Part shown: piece after piece, positions 9,414 to 17,627 of the stretch | Layout: each line of letters begins with the position of its first letter | How positions within the stretch are numbered: position 1 is the stretch's first letter | Assembly: GCA_028278035.1 (NCBI GenBank) | Contig: JANQFC010000071.1 | Location: 1-57,046, forward strand | Origin: Chlamydiales bacterium | Lineage (GTDB): Bacteria; Chlamydiota; Chlamydiia; Chlamydiales; SM23-39 | Reading direction: 5' to 3' | Length of the DNA: 57,046 nt | Made by a program: the position numbers and the translations under genes | Notes under the pieces: model-generated | Told to the model about the DNA's origin: nothing | Database searches by the model: none | What the model saw: the letters and a program-made list of their open reading frames with translations, nothing else

Positions 9414-10754
9414 ATGTTTGAAGCTTTAACAGATAAATTTCAAAATCTTTTTTCTAGTTTTTCTCGAAATAAAAAAATTTCTGAGGACAATATATCTGAT
9501 GCTGTAAGAGAGGTAAGGCTTGCTCTATTGGAGGCCGATGTCAATTACGGTGTAGCTTCGCTATTTGTAAAAAAAGTTAAAGAAAAAGCTATTGGAGAAA
9601 ACGTTGTAAAATCAGTATCTCCAAAAGACCAATTTGTTAAAATTGTTCATGATGAGCTTATGGACTTGATGGGTTCTAAAGAGGCCCAATTAAATATTAA
9701 GAATAAGCCTGCTGTAATAATGATGTGTGGACTTCAGGGGTCTGGTAAAACAACACATACAGCAAAACTTGGATATTTCTTAAAAAACAAACATAAAAAA
9801 GTTTTGGTTGCAGCATGCGATCTGCAAAGGCCTGCAGCTGTTCTTCAGCTAAAAAAATTAGCATTAGATGCAAAAGTTCAATTCTTTTCAATAGATAACG
9901 AAAAAAATCCTGTAACGGTAGCTAAAAAAGCATTAAATAAGGCTAAAGATGAAAAATTTGATGTGCTGATCCTAGATACAGCCGGAAGACTTCATGTAGA
10001 TGAGCCTTTAATGAAAGAACTTCATGATATTAAAAAAGTAGCAGCACCTGAAGAGATATTGTTTGTTGCAAGTGCGACAACAGGCCAGGATGCAGTCAAT
10101 ACAGCTAAACAGTTTGATGAAAAGATCAATATCACAGGATCTATTTTAACAATGCTGGATTCAGACGCCAGGGCTGGAGCTGCAATATCCATTAAAGAGA
10201 TAACCAAGAAGCCTTTAAAATTTGAAGGAATTGGTGAAAAATTAACTGATCTTCAGGTATTCAATCCCAATTCTATGGCTGATAGAATTTTAGGAATGGG
10301 AGATGTCATTAATTTAGTTAGAAAGGCAGAGAATTTAGTTGATGAAGAAGAACAGGGAAAATTAGAAAAAAAACTTAAAAAAGCAAGCTTTAACTACGAA
10401 GACTATTTGAAGCAGATGTCAATGATCAAAAAAATGGGATCGATGAAAAGTATAATGAAAATGATTCCGGGTATGGGAGGAATGGCAAATTTGGAGCTTC
10501 CTGAAGGAGAGCTGAAAAAAGTAGAATCTATAATAAAATCTATGACAGAAAAAGAAAGATTGGAAAAAGTCGATCTTATTCATACAAGAAGAAAAAGATT
10601 AGCTCAAGGAAGCGGAACAACGGTAGATGATGTTAATAGGTTGGTAAAAGGATTTAAAAGAATTAAGCAGATGCTTAAAAAAATGCCCAAGAAAGGGTTA
10701 AAAGGATTTAACATGAATCAAATGAATAATTTTGGAGGCAAATTATGGCGTTAG
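9414..10754 (+). CDS. ffh: signal recognition particle protein Ffh
   Basis: Ffh binds 4.5S RNA and signal sequences and targets ribosomes to the membrane through FtsY. The 446-residue protein has the N domain, the G domain with GLQGSGKTTHTAKL (about 105-118), DTAGRLHVDEP (about 188-198) and SATTGQD, then a Met-rich M domain (about 300-446). The Shine-Dalgarno sequence is weak. The end overlaps the rpsP start by 10 bases, indicating translational coupling. The order ffh-rpsP-trmD-rplS is one I recall from chlamydiae. Confidence 0.97.
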   Translation: MFEALTDKFQNLFSSFSRNKKISEDNISDAVREVRLALLEADVNYGVASLFVKKVKEKAIGENVVKSVSPKDQFVKIVHDELMDLMGSKEAQLNIKNKPAVIMMCGLQGSGKTTHTAKLGYFLKNKHKKVLVAACDLQRPAAVLQLKKLALDAKVQFFSIDNEKNPVTVAKKALNKAKDEKFDVLILDTAGRLHVDEPLMKELHDIKKVAAPEEILFVASATTGQDAVNTAKQFDEKINITGSILTMLDSDARAGAAISIKEITKKPLKFEGIGEKLTDLQVFNPNSMADRILGMGDVINLVRKAENLVDEEEQGKLEKKLKKASFNYEDYLKQMSMIKKMGSMKSIMKMIPGMGGMANLELPEGELKKVESIIKSMTEKERLEKVDLIHTRRKRLAQGSGTTVDDVNRLVKGFKRIKQMLKKMPKKGLKGFNMNQMNNFGGKLWR

Positions 10755-11056
10755 TTATTCGCCTGCGACAAATGGGAAGAACTAATAGACAAACATACCG
10801 TTTAGTTTTAACAGATAAAAGAGCTCCTCGCGATGGTAAGTATTTAGAAATGCTTGGATGGTACAATCCCTTCGAAGAGAACGAAAAAAATGTTTTAGTA
10901 AAAACTGAAAGAGTGCAATTTTGGTTAGACAATGGAGCTGAGTTATCTCCTAAAGCTAAATCTTTAGTAAAAAGAGCAGCTCCAGAGATTTTAAAAGAAC
11001 TTTATGAAAAAAAATTAAAAAAAGTTCAAAAGAAAAAGTCTAAAAACAAAAAATAA
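10745..11056 (+). CDS. rpsP: 30S ribosomal protein S16
   Basis: S16 is a small-subunit assembly protein. The 103-residue sequence has the typical start MALVIRLRQMGRTNRQTYRLV and the segment YLEMLGWYNP. The last 15 residues are a Lys-rich extension. GGAGG precedes the ATG, which lies inside the 3' end of ffh. RimM, which usually follows S16 and assists 30S maturation, is not encoded between this gene and trmD. Confidence 0.97.
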   Translation: MALVIRLRQMGRTNRQTYRLVLTDKRAPRDGKYLEMLGWYNPFEENEKNVLVKTERVQFWLDNGAELSPKAKSLVKRAAPEILKELYEKKLKKVQKKKSKNKK

Positions 11057-11072
11057 AAAAAGAGATAGTAGA

Positions 11073-11798
11073 ATGAAGATAGATGTGTTGTCTTTATTTC
11101 CGAAGTATTTCAAAGGGCCTTTTGATGTAAGTATTATTAAAAGAGCTGTTGATGCTGGACTATTGGATATTAATCAAATAGATATTAGAGATTTTTCTAA
11201 AGACAAACATCAAAAAGTAGATGACAGGCCTTTTGGCGGAGGTCCCGGAATGGTAATGCAGCCGGAACCTTTATGTTCTGCTATTAGAAGTGTTAAAAAA
11301 AATGATTCCCATGTTGTTTATTTAACGCCTCAGGGAAAACCTTTAACCTCTTCTAAATGCAAGTCTCTATCTCGAAACAAACATTTGGTTTTGATTTGCG
11401 GGCATTATGAAGGAATCGATCAAAGGGTAATAAATAAAGAAGTTGATGAAGAGATAAGTATCGGTGATTTTGTAACAACGAATGGGTGTATAGCCGCTAT
11501 TGCTTTAATTGATGCTGTTACCAGATTTATACCGAGGGCTTTAGGTCATCCGGATGCTGCATTAAAAGATACTTTTGAAAATGACATGTTTGAAGGGCCT
11601 CAATACACAAGGCCTGAGGTGTTTGAAGGAGAAAAAGTGCCGGAAGTATTAAAAAATGGAAACCATAAAGAAATAGAAGAGTTCAAAATGAAAGAAGCCT
11701 TAAAGAAAATGAAAAAAAATCGGGCTGATTTATATTTTAAATATCTTCTTTCCGCAAAACAAAAAGTTAAAAAAGAAAAAAAATTATTAGAAAAATAA
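11073..11798 (+). CDS. trmD: tRNA (guanine-N1)-methyltransferase
   Basis: TrmD makes m1G37 in tRNAs and prevents +1 frameshifting. The 241-residue protein shows [13 protein letters not shown] at the start, [13 protein letters not shown] (about 51-63), [13 protein letters not shown] (about 109-121) and the knot region [12 protein letters not shown]. Position 130-140 reads [15 protein letters not shown] where many homologues have a SGGELPA-type segment. It lies 16 bases after rpsP and 10 before rplS in one transcription unit. Confidence 0.96.
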   Translation: MKIDVLSLFPKYFKGPFDVSIIKRAVDAGLLDINQIDIRDFSKDKHQKVDDRPFGGGPGMVMQPEPLCSAIRSVKKNDSHVVYLTPQGKPLTSSKCKSLSRNKHLVLICGHYEGIDQRVINKEVDEEISIGDFVTTNGCIAAIALIDAVTRFIPRALGHPDAALKDTFENDMFEGPQYTRPEVFEGEKVPEVLKNGNHKEIEEFKMKEALKKMKKNRADLYFKYLLSAKQKVKKEKKLLEK

Positions 11799-11808
11799 GG
11801 AGTTAACC

Positions 11809-12321
11809 GTGGGCTCAAGCCAACTGATAGAAGAATACGAAAATAAGCTTATGCAAAAAAGGCCGAAGTTTGAAGTCGGTGATACTATTCGTGTTCATAC
11901 AAAAATTATTGAAGGAGAAAAAGAAAGGATTCAAATATTTACCGGAATAGTAATAGCTAAAAAGGGCTCGGGCCTGTCTGAAACATTTACTTTGTATAGA
12001 ACTGCTTATGGATGTAGTATGGAAAGAGACTTTCTTTTGAACAGTCCTAGAATCACTAAAATAGAAATTGAAAGAACCGGCAAAGTCAGAAAAGCTAAAT
12101 TATATTACTTAAAAGGTGCTACTGGTAAAAAAGCTAGGGTAAAAGAGCAAATTGGTGGCAGAAAGCAGGCTGCATCTACTAATGCAACAAAAGAAACAGT
12201 AGAAGAACAAAAACAAGAACCTGAAAAAACAGAAGTGAAAAAAGAAGAAAAACCTAAAACTGAAAAAAAGAAACCGGCTCCTAAGAAGAAAAAAGAAGAC
12301 AACCCAAAAGAAGATAAATAG
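11809..12321 (+). CDS. rplS: 50S ribosomal protein L19 with charged tail
   Basis: L19 sits at the 30S-50S interface. The L19 core covers residues 1-115 ([59 protein letters not shown]). The start is GTG with AAGGAG six bases upstream. Residues about 116-170 form an unusual extension rich in Lys, Glu and Pro ([11 protein letters not shown]), longer than in typical L19. It ends the ffh-rpsP-trmD-rplS unit before a strong terminator. Confidence 0.96.
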   Translation: MGSSQLIEEYENKLMQKRPKFEVGDTIRVHTKIIEGEKERIQIFTGIVIAKKGSGLSETFTLYRTAYGCSMERDFLLNSPRITKIEIERTGKVRKAKLYYLKGATGKKARVKEQIGGRKQAASTNATKETVEEQKQEPEKTEVKKEEKPKTEKKKPAPKKKKEDNPKEDK

Positions 12322-12345
12322 TTTAATTAAGAATTTTAAATCTCT

Positions 12346-12376
12346 AAAAAAGTCCCTTTTATTGAAGGGGTTTTTT
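12346..12376 (+). terminator. Rho-independent terminator after rplS
   Basis: The stem pairs an A-rich arm ending GTCCCTT with AAGGGG and a TTTTTT run around a 6-nt loop. It lies 24 bases after the rplS stop and closes the ribosomal operon. Confidence 0.85.
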
Positions 12377-12414
12377 ATATCCTGTTTTTTTAATTTTTTA
12401 TTTAATTGATTTAA

Positions 12415-12513
12415 ATTATAATAGTTCAAGCAATTTCTCAATCACAACTTTCGCTAGCAGAAAGAAGTAGAACTTCTGTTAGAGAGCTAATAGAAGAATA
12501 TCCGGTCAGTTAA
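12415..12513 (+). pseudogene. short coding remnant of unknown origin
   Basis: In this 376-base gap, bases 12415-12513 form an open frame of 32 codons without a start. It reads like real protein (AERSRTSVRELIEEYP) and ends in tandem TAA codons. It has fewer AT-only codons than its surroundings. It could be the 3' stub of a lost gene; I do not recognise the family. Confidence 0.3.
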
Positions 12514-12590
12514 TAAATAATAATTTCTAGGCATATTAAATGATTCTTTAAAGATTTAATGATTTATTGTGTTTGGATTAAACTTTTTTA

Positions 12591-12624
12591 AGCTAGTATG
12601 TCAAGCAAATGAGACATACTGGTT
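12591..12624. other. strong hairpin upstream of rnhB
   Basis: AGCTAGTATGTC (12591-12602) pairs with GACATACTGGTT (12613-12624), 12 bp including two G-U pairs, with a 10-nt loop. No T-run follows on the plus strand, so it is not a classical terminator. It could be an operator, a leader structure of rnhB or a small RNA element. Confidence 0.45.
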
Positions 12625-12697
12625 AAGTTTATAATGAGACAAATAAACAATTAAGTTAAAAAAATCTTGTTTCATATTTTATAAAAAGTTATACAAA

Positions 12698-13354
12698 ATG
12701 TATAATTTTATGGAATATGAAATGTCTAAAGAAAAGTTACGTGTTAAAAAACTGCATTTGTTCGAAAATGAATATAGATCTAAAGGCTATAAATTAATAG
12801 CAGGTGTTGATGAAGTAGGAAGAGGGCCTTTGGCAGGTCCTGTAGTTGCAGCAGCCTGCGTATTACCGGAAAACTTTTTTATAGAGGGTATAAACGATAG
12901 TAAGAAGGTAACTGAAGAAAATAGACTGAGAATTTTTAATGAACTTACTAATCATCCGGACGTTTATTATAGTATATCTGTTGTCGATGCTATTGTAATA
13001 GATCAGATCAACATTCATCAAGCCTCTCTTTTAGCTATGAAAAAAGCTTTTCAAGGGTTAAATATCACTCCTGATTTCTTATTGTTTGACGGTCGTCAGC
13101 ATCCAATGACTGCTATTCCATGCACGGCAATTATTGGAGGAGATTCCAAGAGCATTTCTATTGCGGCAGCATCTATTATTGCAAAATGTACAAGAGATAA
13201 AATCATGGATGAGTTTCATGAGCAATATCCTGAGTATGGTTTTTTATCTCATAAAGGCTATGCTACTGAAAAACACAGAAAAGCATTAATGAATCACGGT
13301 CCTTGTGCAATTCATAGAAGATCATTTGAGCCGGTAAAAGTACTTTTTACTTAA
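12698..13354 (+). CDS. rnhB: ribonuclease HII
   Basis: RNase HII removes ribonucleotides and RNA primers from RNA-DNA hybrids. The sequence shows the catalytic GVDEVGRGPLAGPV (Asp and Glu, about residues 36-49), NDSKKV (about 67-72) and the downstream catalytic-Asp region FLLFDGR. At 218 residues it has normal length. Starts at 12698, 12710 and 12722 are all in frame and none has a good Shine-Dalgarno sequence, so the exact N-terminus is uncertain. Its last bases overlap the convergent gene at 13351. Confidence 0.95.
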   Translation: MYNFMEYEMSKEKLRVKKLHLFENEYRSKGYKLIAGVDEVGRGPLAGPVVAAACVLPENFFIEGINDSKKVTEENRLRIFNELTNHPDVYYSISVVDAIVIDQINIHQASLLAMKKAFQGLNITPDFLLFDGRQHPMTAIPCTAIIGGDSKSISIAAASIIAKCTRDKIMDEFHEQYPEYGFLSHKGYATEKHRKALMNHGPCAIHRRSFEPVKVLFT

Positions 13355-13803
13355 TGCTTTTTTGCTTTATCTAAAATTAAATGAGAAAAGTCAGACATAA
13401 AAATTCCTAATACTCCATATAAAAAATATTTGCTTTTTAAAATATGCATCGAGTGCTTCATAAAATATAATTTATCAGCAAAGTACAGTATCAGAAACAG
13501 CAGTCCTCCTAGATACAATACTCTTGTCATTGTTCCTAACAGAAAGGAGTGAGAAACTCCTCTATGTTTAAAAAGAAAAGAATAAAATCTAAAAGGAAAT
13601 GTTAATATTCCTCTTACTGATATTAATTTAATTTGGTTCGCTACATCCATGTCCGGGTTCATAAATAAAGTGGAATATACAAAGCAGCCTGCAAAAATGA
13701 TAAGTAAGTTTATAGATGGATGTATGAAGTACACAATAGCTGCTAAAAATGCAGGAAGAGCAAATAAAATATTAAAAGAGACATGAGTTTTATATTGGGC
13801 CAT
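13351..13803 (-). CDS. DUF2227-like membrane protein, putative metal binding
   Basis: The 150-residue protein has about four membrane segments and conserved polar motifs: TH near the start, NPDMDV (about 50-55), KHRGVSHSFLLGT (about 80-92) and SDFSHLILD at the end. This pattern of Asp and His resembles the DUF2227 putative metal-binding family found in cyanobacteria and chlamydiae. No substrate is known. The stop overlaps the end of rnhB by four bases on the opposite strand. Confidence 0.65.
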   Translation of the reverse strand: MAQYKTHVSFNILFALPAFLAAIVYFIHPSINLLIIFAGCFVYSTLFMNPDMDVANQIKLISVRGILTFPFRFYSFLFKHRGVSHSFLLGTMTRVLYLGGLLFLILYFADKLYFMKHSMHILKSKYFLYGVLGIFMSDFSHLILDKAKKH

Positions 13804-13931
13804 AAAAAATCCTTTTAGAAAAAAATTTAATATTTAAAAGTTTTTTTTTAAATATATTTTTTTTGCTCCGCTTGACTTTGTATTTTTATAATTATATAAT
13901 TTATTTATCTTTAACAATTTAAAGGTATGAA

Positions 13932-14804
13932 ATGCTAAAGAGCATGACAGGGTTCGGGAGAGCGTCTTTTTCTTCAAAATTAGGTAGCATAAATATTGAG
14001 ATAAGCGGGGTGAACAAAAGATTTTTAGATATTGCCCTATCTATTCCGAAAGAGCTGTCGATATTTGAAGCAGACATCAAAAAAATGATCAAATCCAAGC
14101 TCAATAGGGGTTATATAAACCTTAAATTGGATTATCTTCCTAATGTAGAAGAAGGAGTTTTGCCTGATAAAGCTATTTTGAAAAAGCTCAAAAAAAGCTG
14201 GGAGAGTTTAGCAGAGGATCTGGGATATTCAAAAAAAGATATTAATTTTGAATTTTTATTTGAGCAATACAGGTTTTTGCCTCAAAAAAAACTTAAAAAT
14301 ATCCAGGAGTTGAAAAAGCTTATATTCGAAGCATTAGACAAAGCTTTGCTTTCAATGATAGACATGAGGACAAAAGAGGCTAAAGAGATAAAAATAGATT
14401 TGGAGAAAAGACTTTTAATTATTTCTAAAGAGTTAGCTTCAATAGAAAAAAAAGCGCCTAGAGCAAAAAAAAACTATGAAAAAAAGCTTTTAATGAAATT
14501 AAAAGATCTTTTGAAAGAAACAGCAGACAAGGAAAGAGTTTTAAGGGAAGCTGCCATTTATGCCGAAAAAATCGATATACAAGAAGAGATTATAAGATTA
14601 AAATCTCATATAAAGCAGTTTTCGCTTCTTTTGAAAGATAAAAAAGAAGCGATAGGTAGAAAATTGGAGTTTTTGATCCAAGAGTTTTTAAGAGAAGCTA
14701 ATACTATAGCTTCAAAATCTCAGGATATTGAGGTTTCAACTTCTGTTGTTGAAATAAAAAACGAGATAGAAAAAATTAAAGAGCAATTACAAAATATAGA
14801 GTAG
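13932..14804 (+). CDS. yicC: YicC-family protein (endoribonuclease family)
   Basis: The start MLKSMTGFGRA and the C-terminal GRKLEFLIQEFLREANTIASKS are the two signatures of the YicC/YloC family; E. coli YicC has been reported to be an endoribonuclease. The length of 290 residues is normal and the middle is helical and coiled-coil. It lies one base before gmk, a pairing common in bacteria, and is likely cotranscribed with it. Confidence 0.92.
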   Translation: MLKSMTGFGRASFSSKLGSINIEISGVNKRFLDIALSIPKELSIFEADIKKMIKSKLNRGYINLKLDYLPNVEEGVLPDKAILKKLKKSWESLAEDLGYSKKDINFEFLFEQYRFLPQKKLKNIQELKKLIFEALDKALLSMIDMRTKEAKEIKIDLEKRLLIISKELASIEKKAPRAKKNYEKKLLMKLKDLLKETADKERVLREAAIYAEKIDIQEEIIRLKSHIKQFSLLLKDKKEAIGRKLEFLIQEFLREANTIASKSQDIEVSTSVVEIKNEIEKIKEQLQNIE

Positions 14805-14805
14805 T

Positions 14806-15393
14806 ATGACACAAAAATTAATTGGCAATTTAAACAAAGGGCTTTTCTTTGTTGTAAGCGCGCCGTCCGGAACAGGTAAAACAACGCTTATCAGAATGCT
14901 TACAAAAGAATTTTCCAATATCGTGGAAAGCGTATCTTATACCACTAGAAAAATAAGACCCGGTGAAAAAGACGGTGTAGACTATCATTTTATTAATGTA
15001 GAAGAGTTTGAAAATAAAATAAAAGAAGATGAATTTTTAGAATATGCTAAAGTATTTGATCATTATTACGGAACATCAAAAAAAATAGTAGAAAAAGACC
15101 TTTTGGCAAAAAAGCATGTAGTGCTTGTAATTGATACTCAAGGCGCAATGAAAGTAAAACAAAAAGTAGATGCTAATTTTATATTTATTTTGCCACCTAG
15201 TTTAGAAGAGCTAAAAAACAGATTGGATATTAGAAACTCTGATAAAGATGTAGAAACTAGGCTTGATTGGGCCAAAAAGGAAATGCAAAAAAGCAAAAAT
15301 TATGATTATTGGATTGTAAACGATGATCTGAAAATTGCTTATGAAGTGTTAAAATCAGTATTTATAGCTATAGAACATAAAGTTAAAAAATAA
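14806..15393 (+). CDS. gmk: guanylate kinase
   Basis: Gmk phosphorylates GMP to GDP using ATP. The 195-residue protein has the P-loop SAPSGTGKTTLIR (about 18-30), the GMP-binding YTTRKIRPGEKDGVDYHF (about 45-62) and VIDTQGAMKVKQ. It starts two bases after yicC and is followed by a small gene at the place often taken by rpoZ. Confidence 0.97.
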   Translation: MTQKLIGNLNKGLFFVVSAPSGTGKTTLIRMLTKEFSNIVESVSYTTRKIRPGEKDGVDYHFINVEEFENKIKEDEFLEYAKVFDHYYGTSKKIVEKDLLAKKHVVLVIDTQGAMKVKQKVDANFIFILPPSLEELKNRLDIRNSDKDVETRLDWAKKEMQKSKNYDYWIVNDDLKIAYEVLKSVFIAIEHKVKK

Positions 15394-15408
15394 ATAAGGG
15401 AGAAAAAA

Positions 15409-15594
15409 TTGAATACAAATCATTATTTAACGAATGAAAGATTGAGACATAAATTTAAAAACAATTTTGATTTGGCAAATTATGGAATCAAGCTTGCAAA
15501 AGAAAAGATAGAGCATGAGCAAAGTGCTACTTTAAATCAAATAATGCAGGAGCTTATAAAACTTCCGGATACAAACGGTGAATTAAAAGAATAA
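15409..15594 (+). CDS. small protein between gmk and metG, omega-like position
   Basis: The 61-residue protein (TTG start, GGGAG upstream) reads LTNERLRHKFKNNFDLANYGIKLA near the start, a helix-rich pattern like the N-terminus of RNA polymerase omega, which often follows gmk. I recall an uncharacterised gene at the same place, between gmk and metG, in Chlamydia. A divergent omega subunit is the best guess but is not proven. Its stop overlaps the metG ATG (TAATG). Confidence 0.7.
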   Translation: MNTNHYLTNERLRHKFKNNFDLANYGIKLAKEKIEHEQSATLNQIMQELIKLPDTNGELKE

Positions 15595-17627
15595 TGAAAA
15601 AAATATTAATAACAGCTGCTCTTCCCTATGCTAACGGTCCTGTTCATTTTGGTCATTTTGCAGGGGCGTATCTTCCTGCGGACTGCTTTGCCAGATTTGA
15701 AAGGCTTTTAAAAAATGATGTATTGTTTATCTGCGGCTCTGACGAATATGGAATAGCAATCACGTTAAGTGCTGAAATAGCAAAAAGAACTCCTAAGGAG
15801 CATGTTGATATTTTTCATGAGATCAATAAAAAGCTATTTGATAAAATGAACTTTTCTTTTGATAATTATTCCAGAACAACTTGGGCCGGACATAAAACAA
15901 CTGCACAAGAATTTTTCAATGAACTTTATAAAAACGGGTATATTGAAGAAAAAGTTGAGAACCATCTTTTTTCAAAAGCAGACAATAAGTTTCTGGCCGA
16001 TAGATATGTTGTAGGCACATGTCCTAAATGCAATTTTGAAAATGCAAGAGGGGATGAATGCCAAAAATGCGGGTCCAGCTATGAAGCTAATGACCTTATT
16101 AATCCCAGATCTAAACTGACAGGTGCTAAACTTGTTTTAAAGCCAAGCAAACACTGGTACATGCGCTTTGATAAGTTTAAGAAAAAGCTCAATGATTGGA
16201 TCAAGAAAAAAGATCTTAAAGAAAATGTTTTAAATTTTACAAAAGAATATATTGATAATTTAAAACCAAGAGGAATAACAAGAGACTCTAGCTGGGGAGT
16301 GCCTGTTCCCTTAGTAGAAGCTAAAGGAAAAGTATTATATGTATGGTTCGATGCCCCAATTGGATATATTTCAGCTACTCAAGAGTGGGCAGAGAAAATA
16401 AATAAAAAGGATAAATGGAAAGATTACTGGCTTGATCCGAAAACCAAGCTTGTAAATTTCATAGGAAAGGACAATATTCCATTCCATGCTGTGTTTTTTC
16501 CGGCTATGATCATGGGGCAAAACAAGCCTTATAAATTAGTTGATGACATCCCTGCGAATGAATTTTTAATGTTAGAGGGTAAACAGTTTTCCAAATCGGA
16601 AGGCTGGTATATCGATCTAGACGAATTTTTTAAAAAATATACGGTCGATCAAATTCGATATGTATTAGCTGCAAATGCACCGGAAAATCATGATTCGGAT
16701 TTTTCCTGGAAAGATTTTCAAATGCGATGCAATGCCGAGTTAGTCGGAAAGCTTGGTAATTTTATTCATAGGACTTTAGTTTTCACAAAAAATAATTTGG
16801 ACTTTCACATCCCCAAGATATCTGATTTAGACAAAGAAGATGAAAATTTTTTAAATTCCATTAAAAAACATATTTCTGAAATAGAAAAAGCTTATTCTAA
16901 TTATAAACTCAGAAAAGCAACCCAGTTAATAATGGAACTTGCAACGTTAGGCAATACTTATTTTGATCATCAAAAACCCTGGGTTTTGATAAAAGAAAAT
17001 AAATTAGATAAGCTTTATAATGTGATAGGCCTTTGCATAAAGTGCATAAAGGCCCTTGCTTTAATTGCCAATCCTATTATTCCGTCGTCATCTCAAAAGA
17101 TATGGGAGCTTATCGGAAATACTTCTTCTTTGTGCAAGGAAGACTGGATGGAAGTAAAAAAATTAGAAGTAAAAGGGAAGATCAATAAACCTGAAGTAAT
17201 TTTTCAAAAAGTTGAAGATGAAGATATAAAAGAGGAAATAATGAATTTAGAAAACTCTAAAAAAAGAGACGAGACTGAATCTGATAACAAAAAATCTTTA
17301 AAAGAACAAATTACTTATAAGGATTTTGATAAATTGGATATGAGGGTAGGTCAAATAGTATCCTCAGAAAAAGTGCAAAAAAGTGAAAAACTTCTTAAAA
17401 TACAGGTGGATCTGGGATTTGAAACAAGACAGATCGTGTCAGGTATTGCTAAAAGTATAAATCCTAATGCTCTTATTGATAAGAAAGTAATAGTTTTGGT
17501 TAATTTAAAACCCGCTAAAATTATGGGGATAGAATCTCAGGGTATGATCCTGGCCGGTGGTGAAAAAGACGACGAGTTGGAGATTCCTTTTATTCAGGAG
17601 TTGAAGCCGGGCAGCATAGTTTCCTGA
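15594..17627 (+). CDS. metG: methionine-tRNA ligase
   Basis: MetRS charges initiator and elongator tRNA-Met. The 677-residue protein has the HIGH-type motif PYANGPVHFGH (about 11-21), a zinc knuckle with CPKC and CQKC (about 142-160), the KMSKS-type loop KQFSKSEG (about 329-336), the helical anticodon domain and a C-terminal Trbp111-type tRNA-binding domain (about 575-677, KLDMRVGQIV). It is coupled to the preceding small gene and overlaps the convergent recD2 by 34 bases. Confidence 0.97.
   Translation: MKKILITAALPYANGPVHFGHFAGAYLPADCFARFERLLKNDVLFICGSDEYGIAITLSAEIAKRTPKEHVDIFHEINKKLFDKMNFSFDNYSRTTWAGHKTTAQEFFNELYKNGYIEEKVENHLFSKADNKFLADRYVVGTCPKCNFENARGDECQKCGSSYEANDLINPRSKLTGAKLVLKPSKHWYMRFDKFKKKLNDWIKKKDLKENVLNFTKEYIDNLKPRGITRDSSWGVPVPLVEAKGKVLYVWFDAPIGYISATQEWAEKINKKDKWKDYWLDPKTKLVNFIGKDNIPFHAVFFPAMIMGQNKPYKLVDDIPANEFLMLEGKQFSKSEGWYIDLDEFFKKYTVDQIRYVLAANAPENHDSDFSWKDFQMRCNAELVGKLGNFIHRTLVFTKNNLDFHIPKISDLDKEDENFLNSIKKHISEIEKAYSNYKLRKATQLIMELATLGNTYFDHQKPWVLIKENKLDKLYNVIGLCIKCIKALALIANPIIPSSSQKIWELIGNTSSLCKEDWMEVKKLEVKGKINKPEVIFQKVEDEDIKEEIMNLENSKKRDETESDNKKSLKEQITYKDFDKLDMRVGQIVSSEKVQKSEKLLKIQVDLGFETRQIVSGIAKSINPNALIDKKVIVLVNLKPAKIMGIESQGMILAGGEKDDELEIPFIQELKPGSIVS

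Noticed and set aside
12109..12441. Minus-strand Phe-rich open frame opposite the rplS tail
   Set aside because: It is the complement of the Lys-rich rplS tail and AT-rich spacer.
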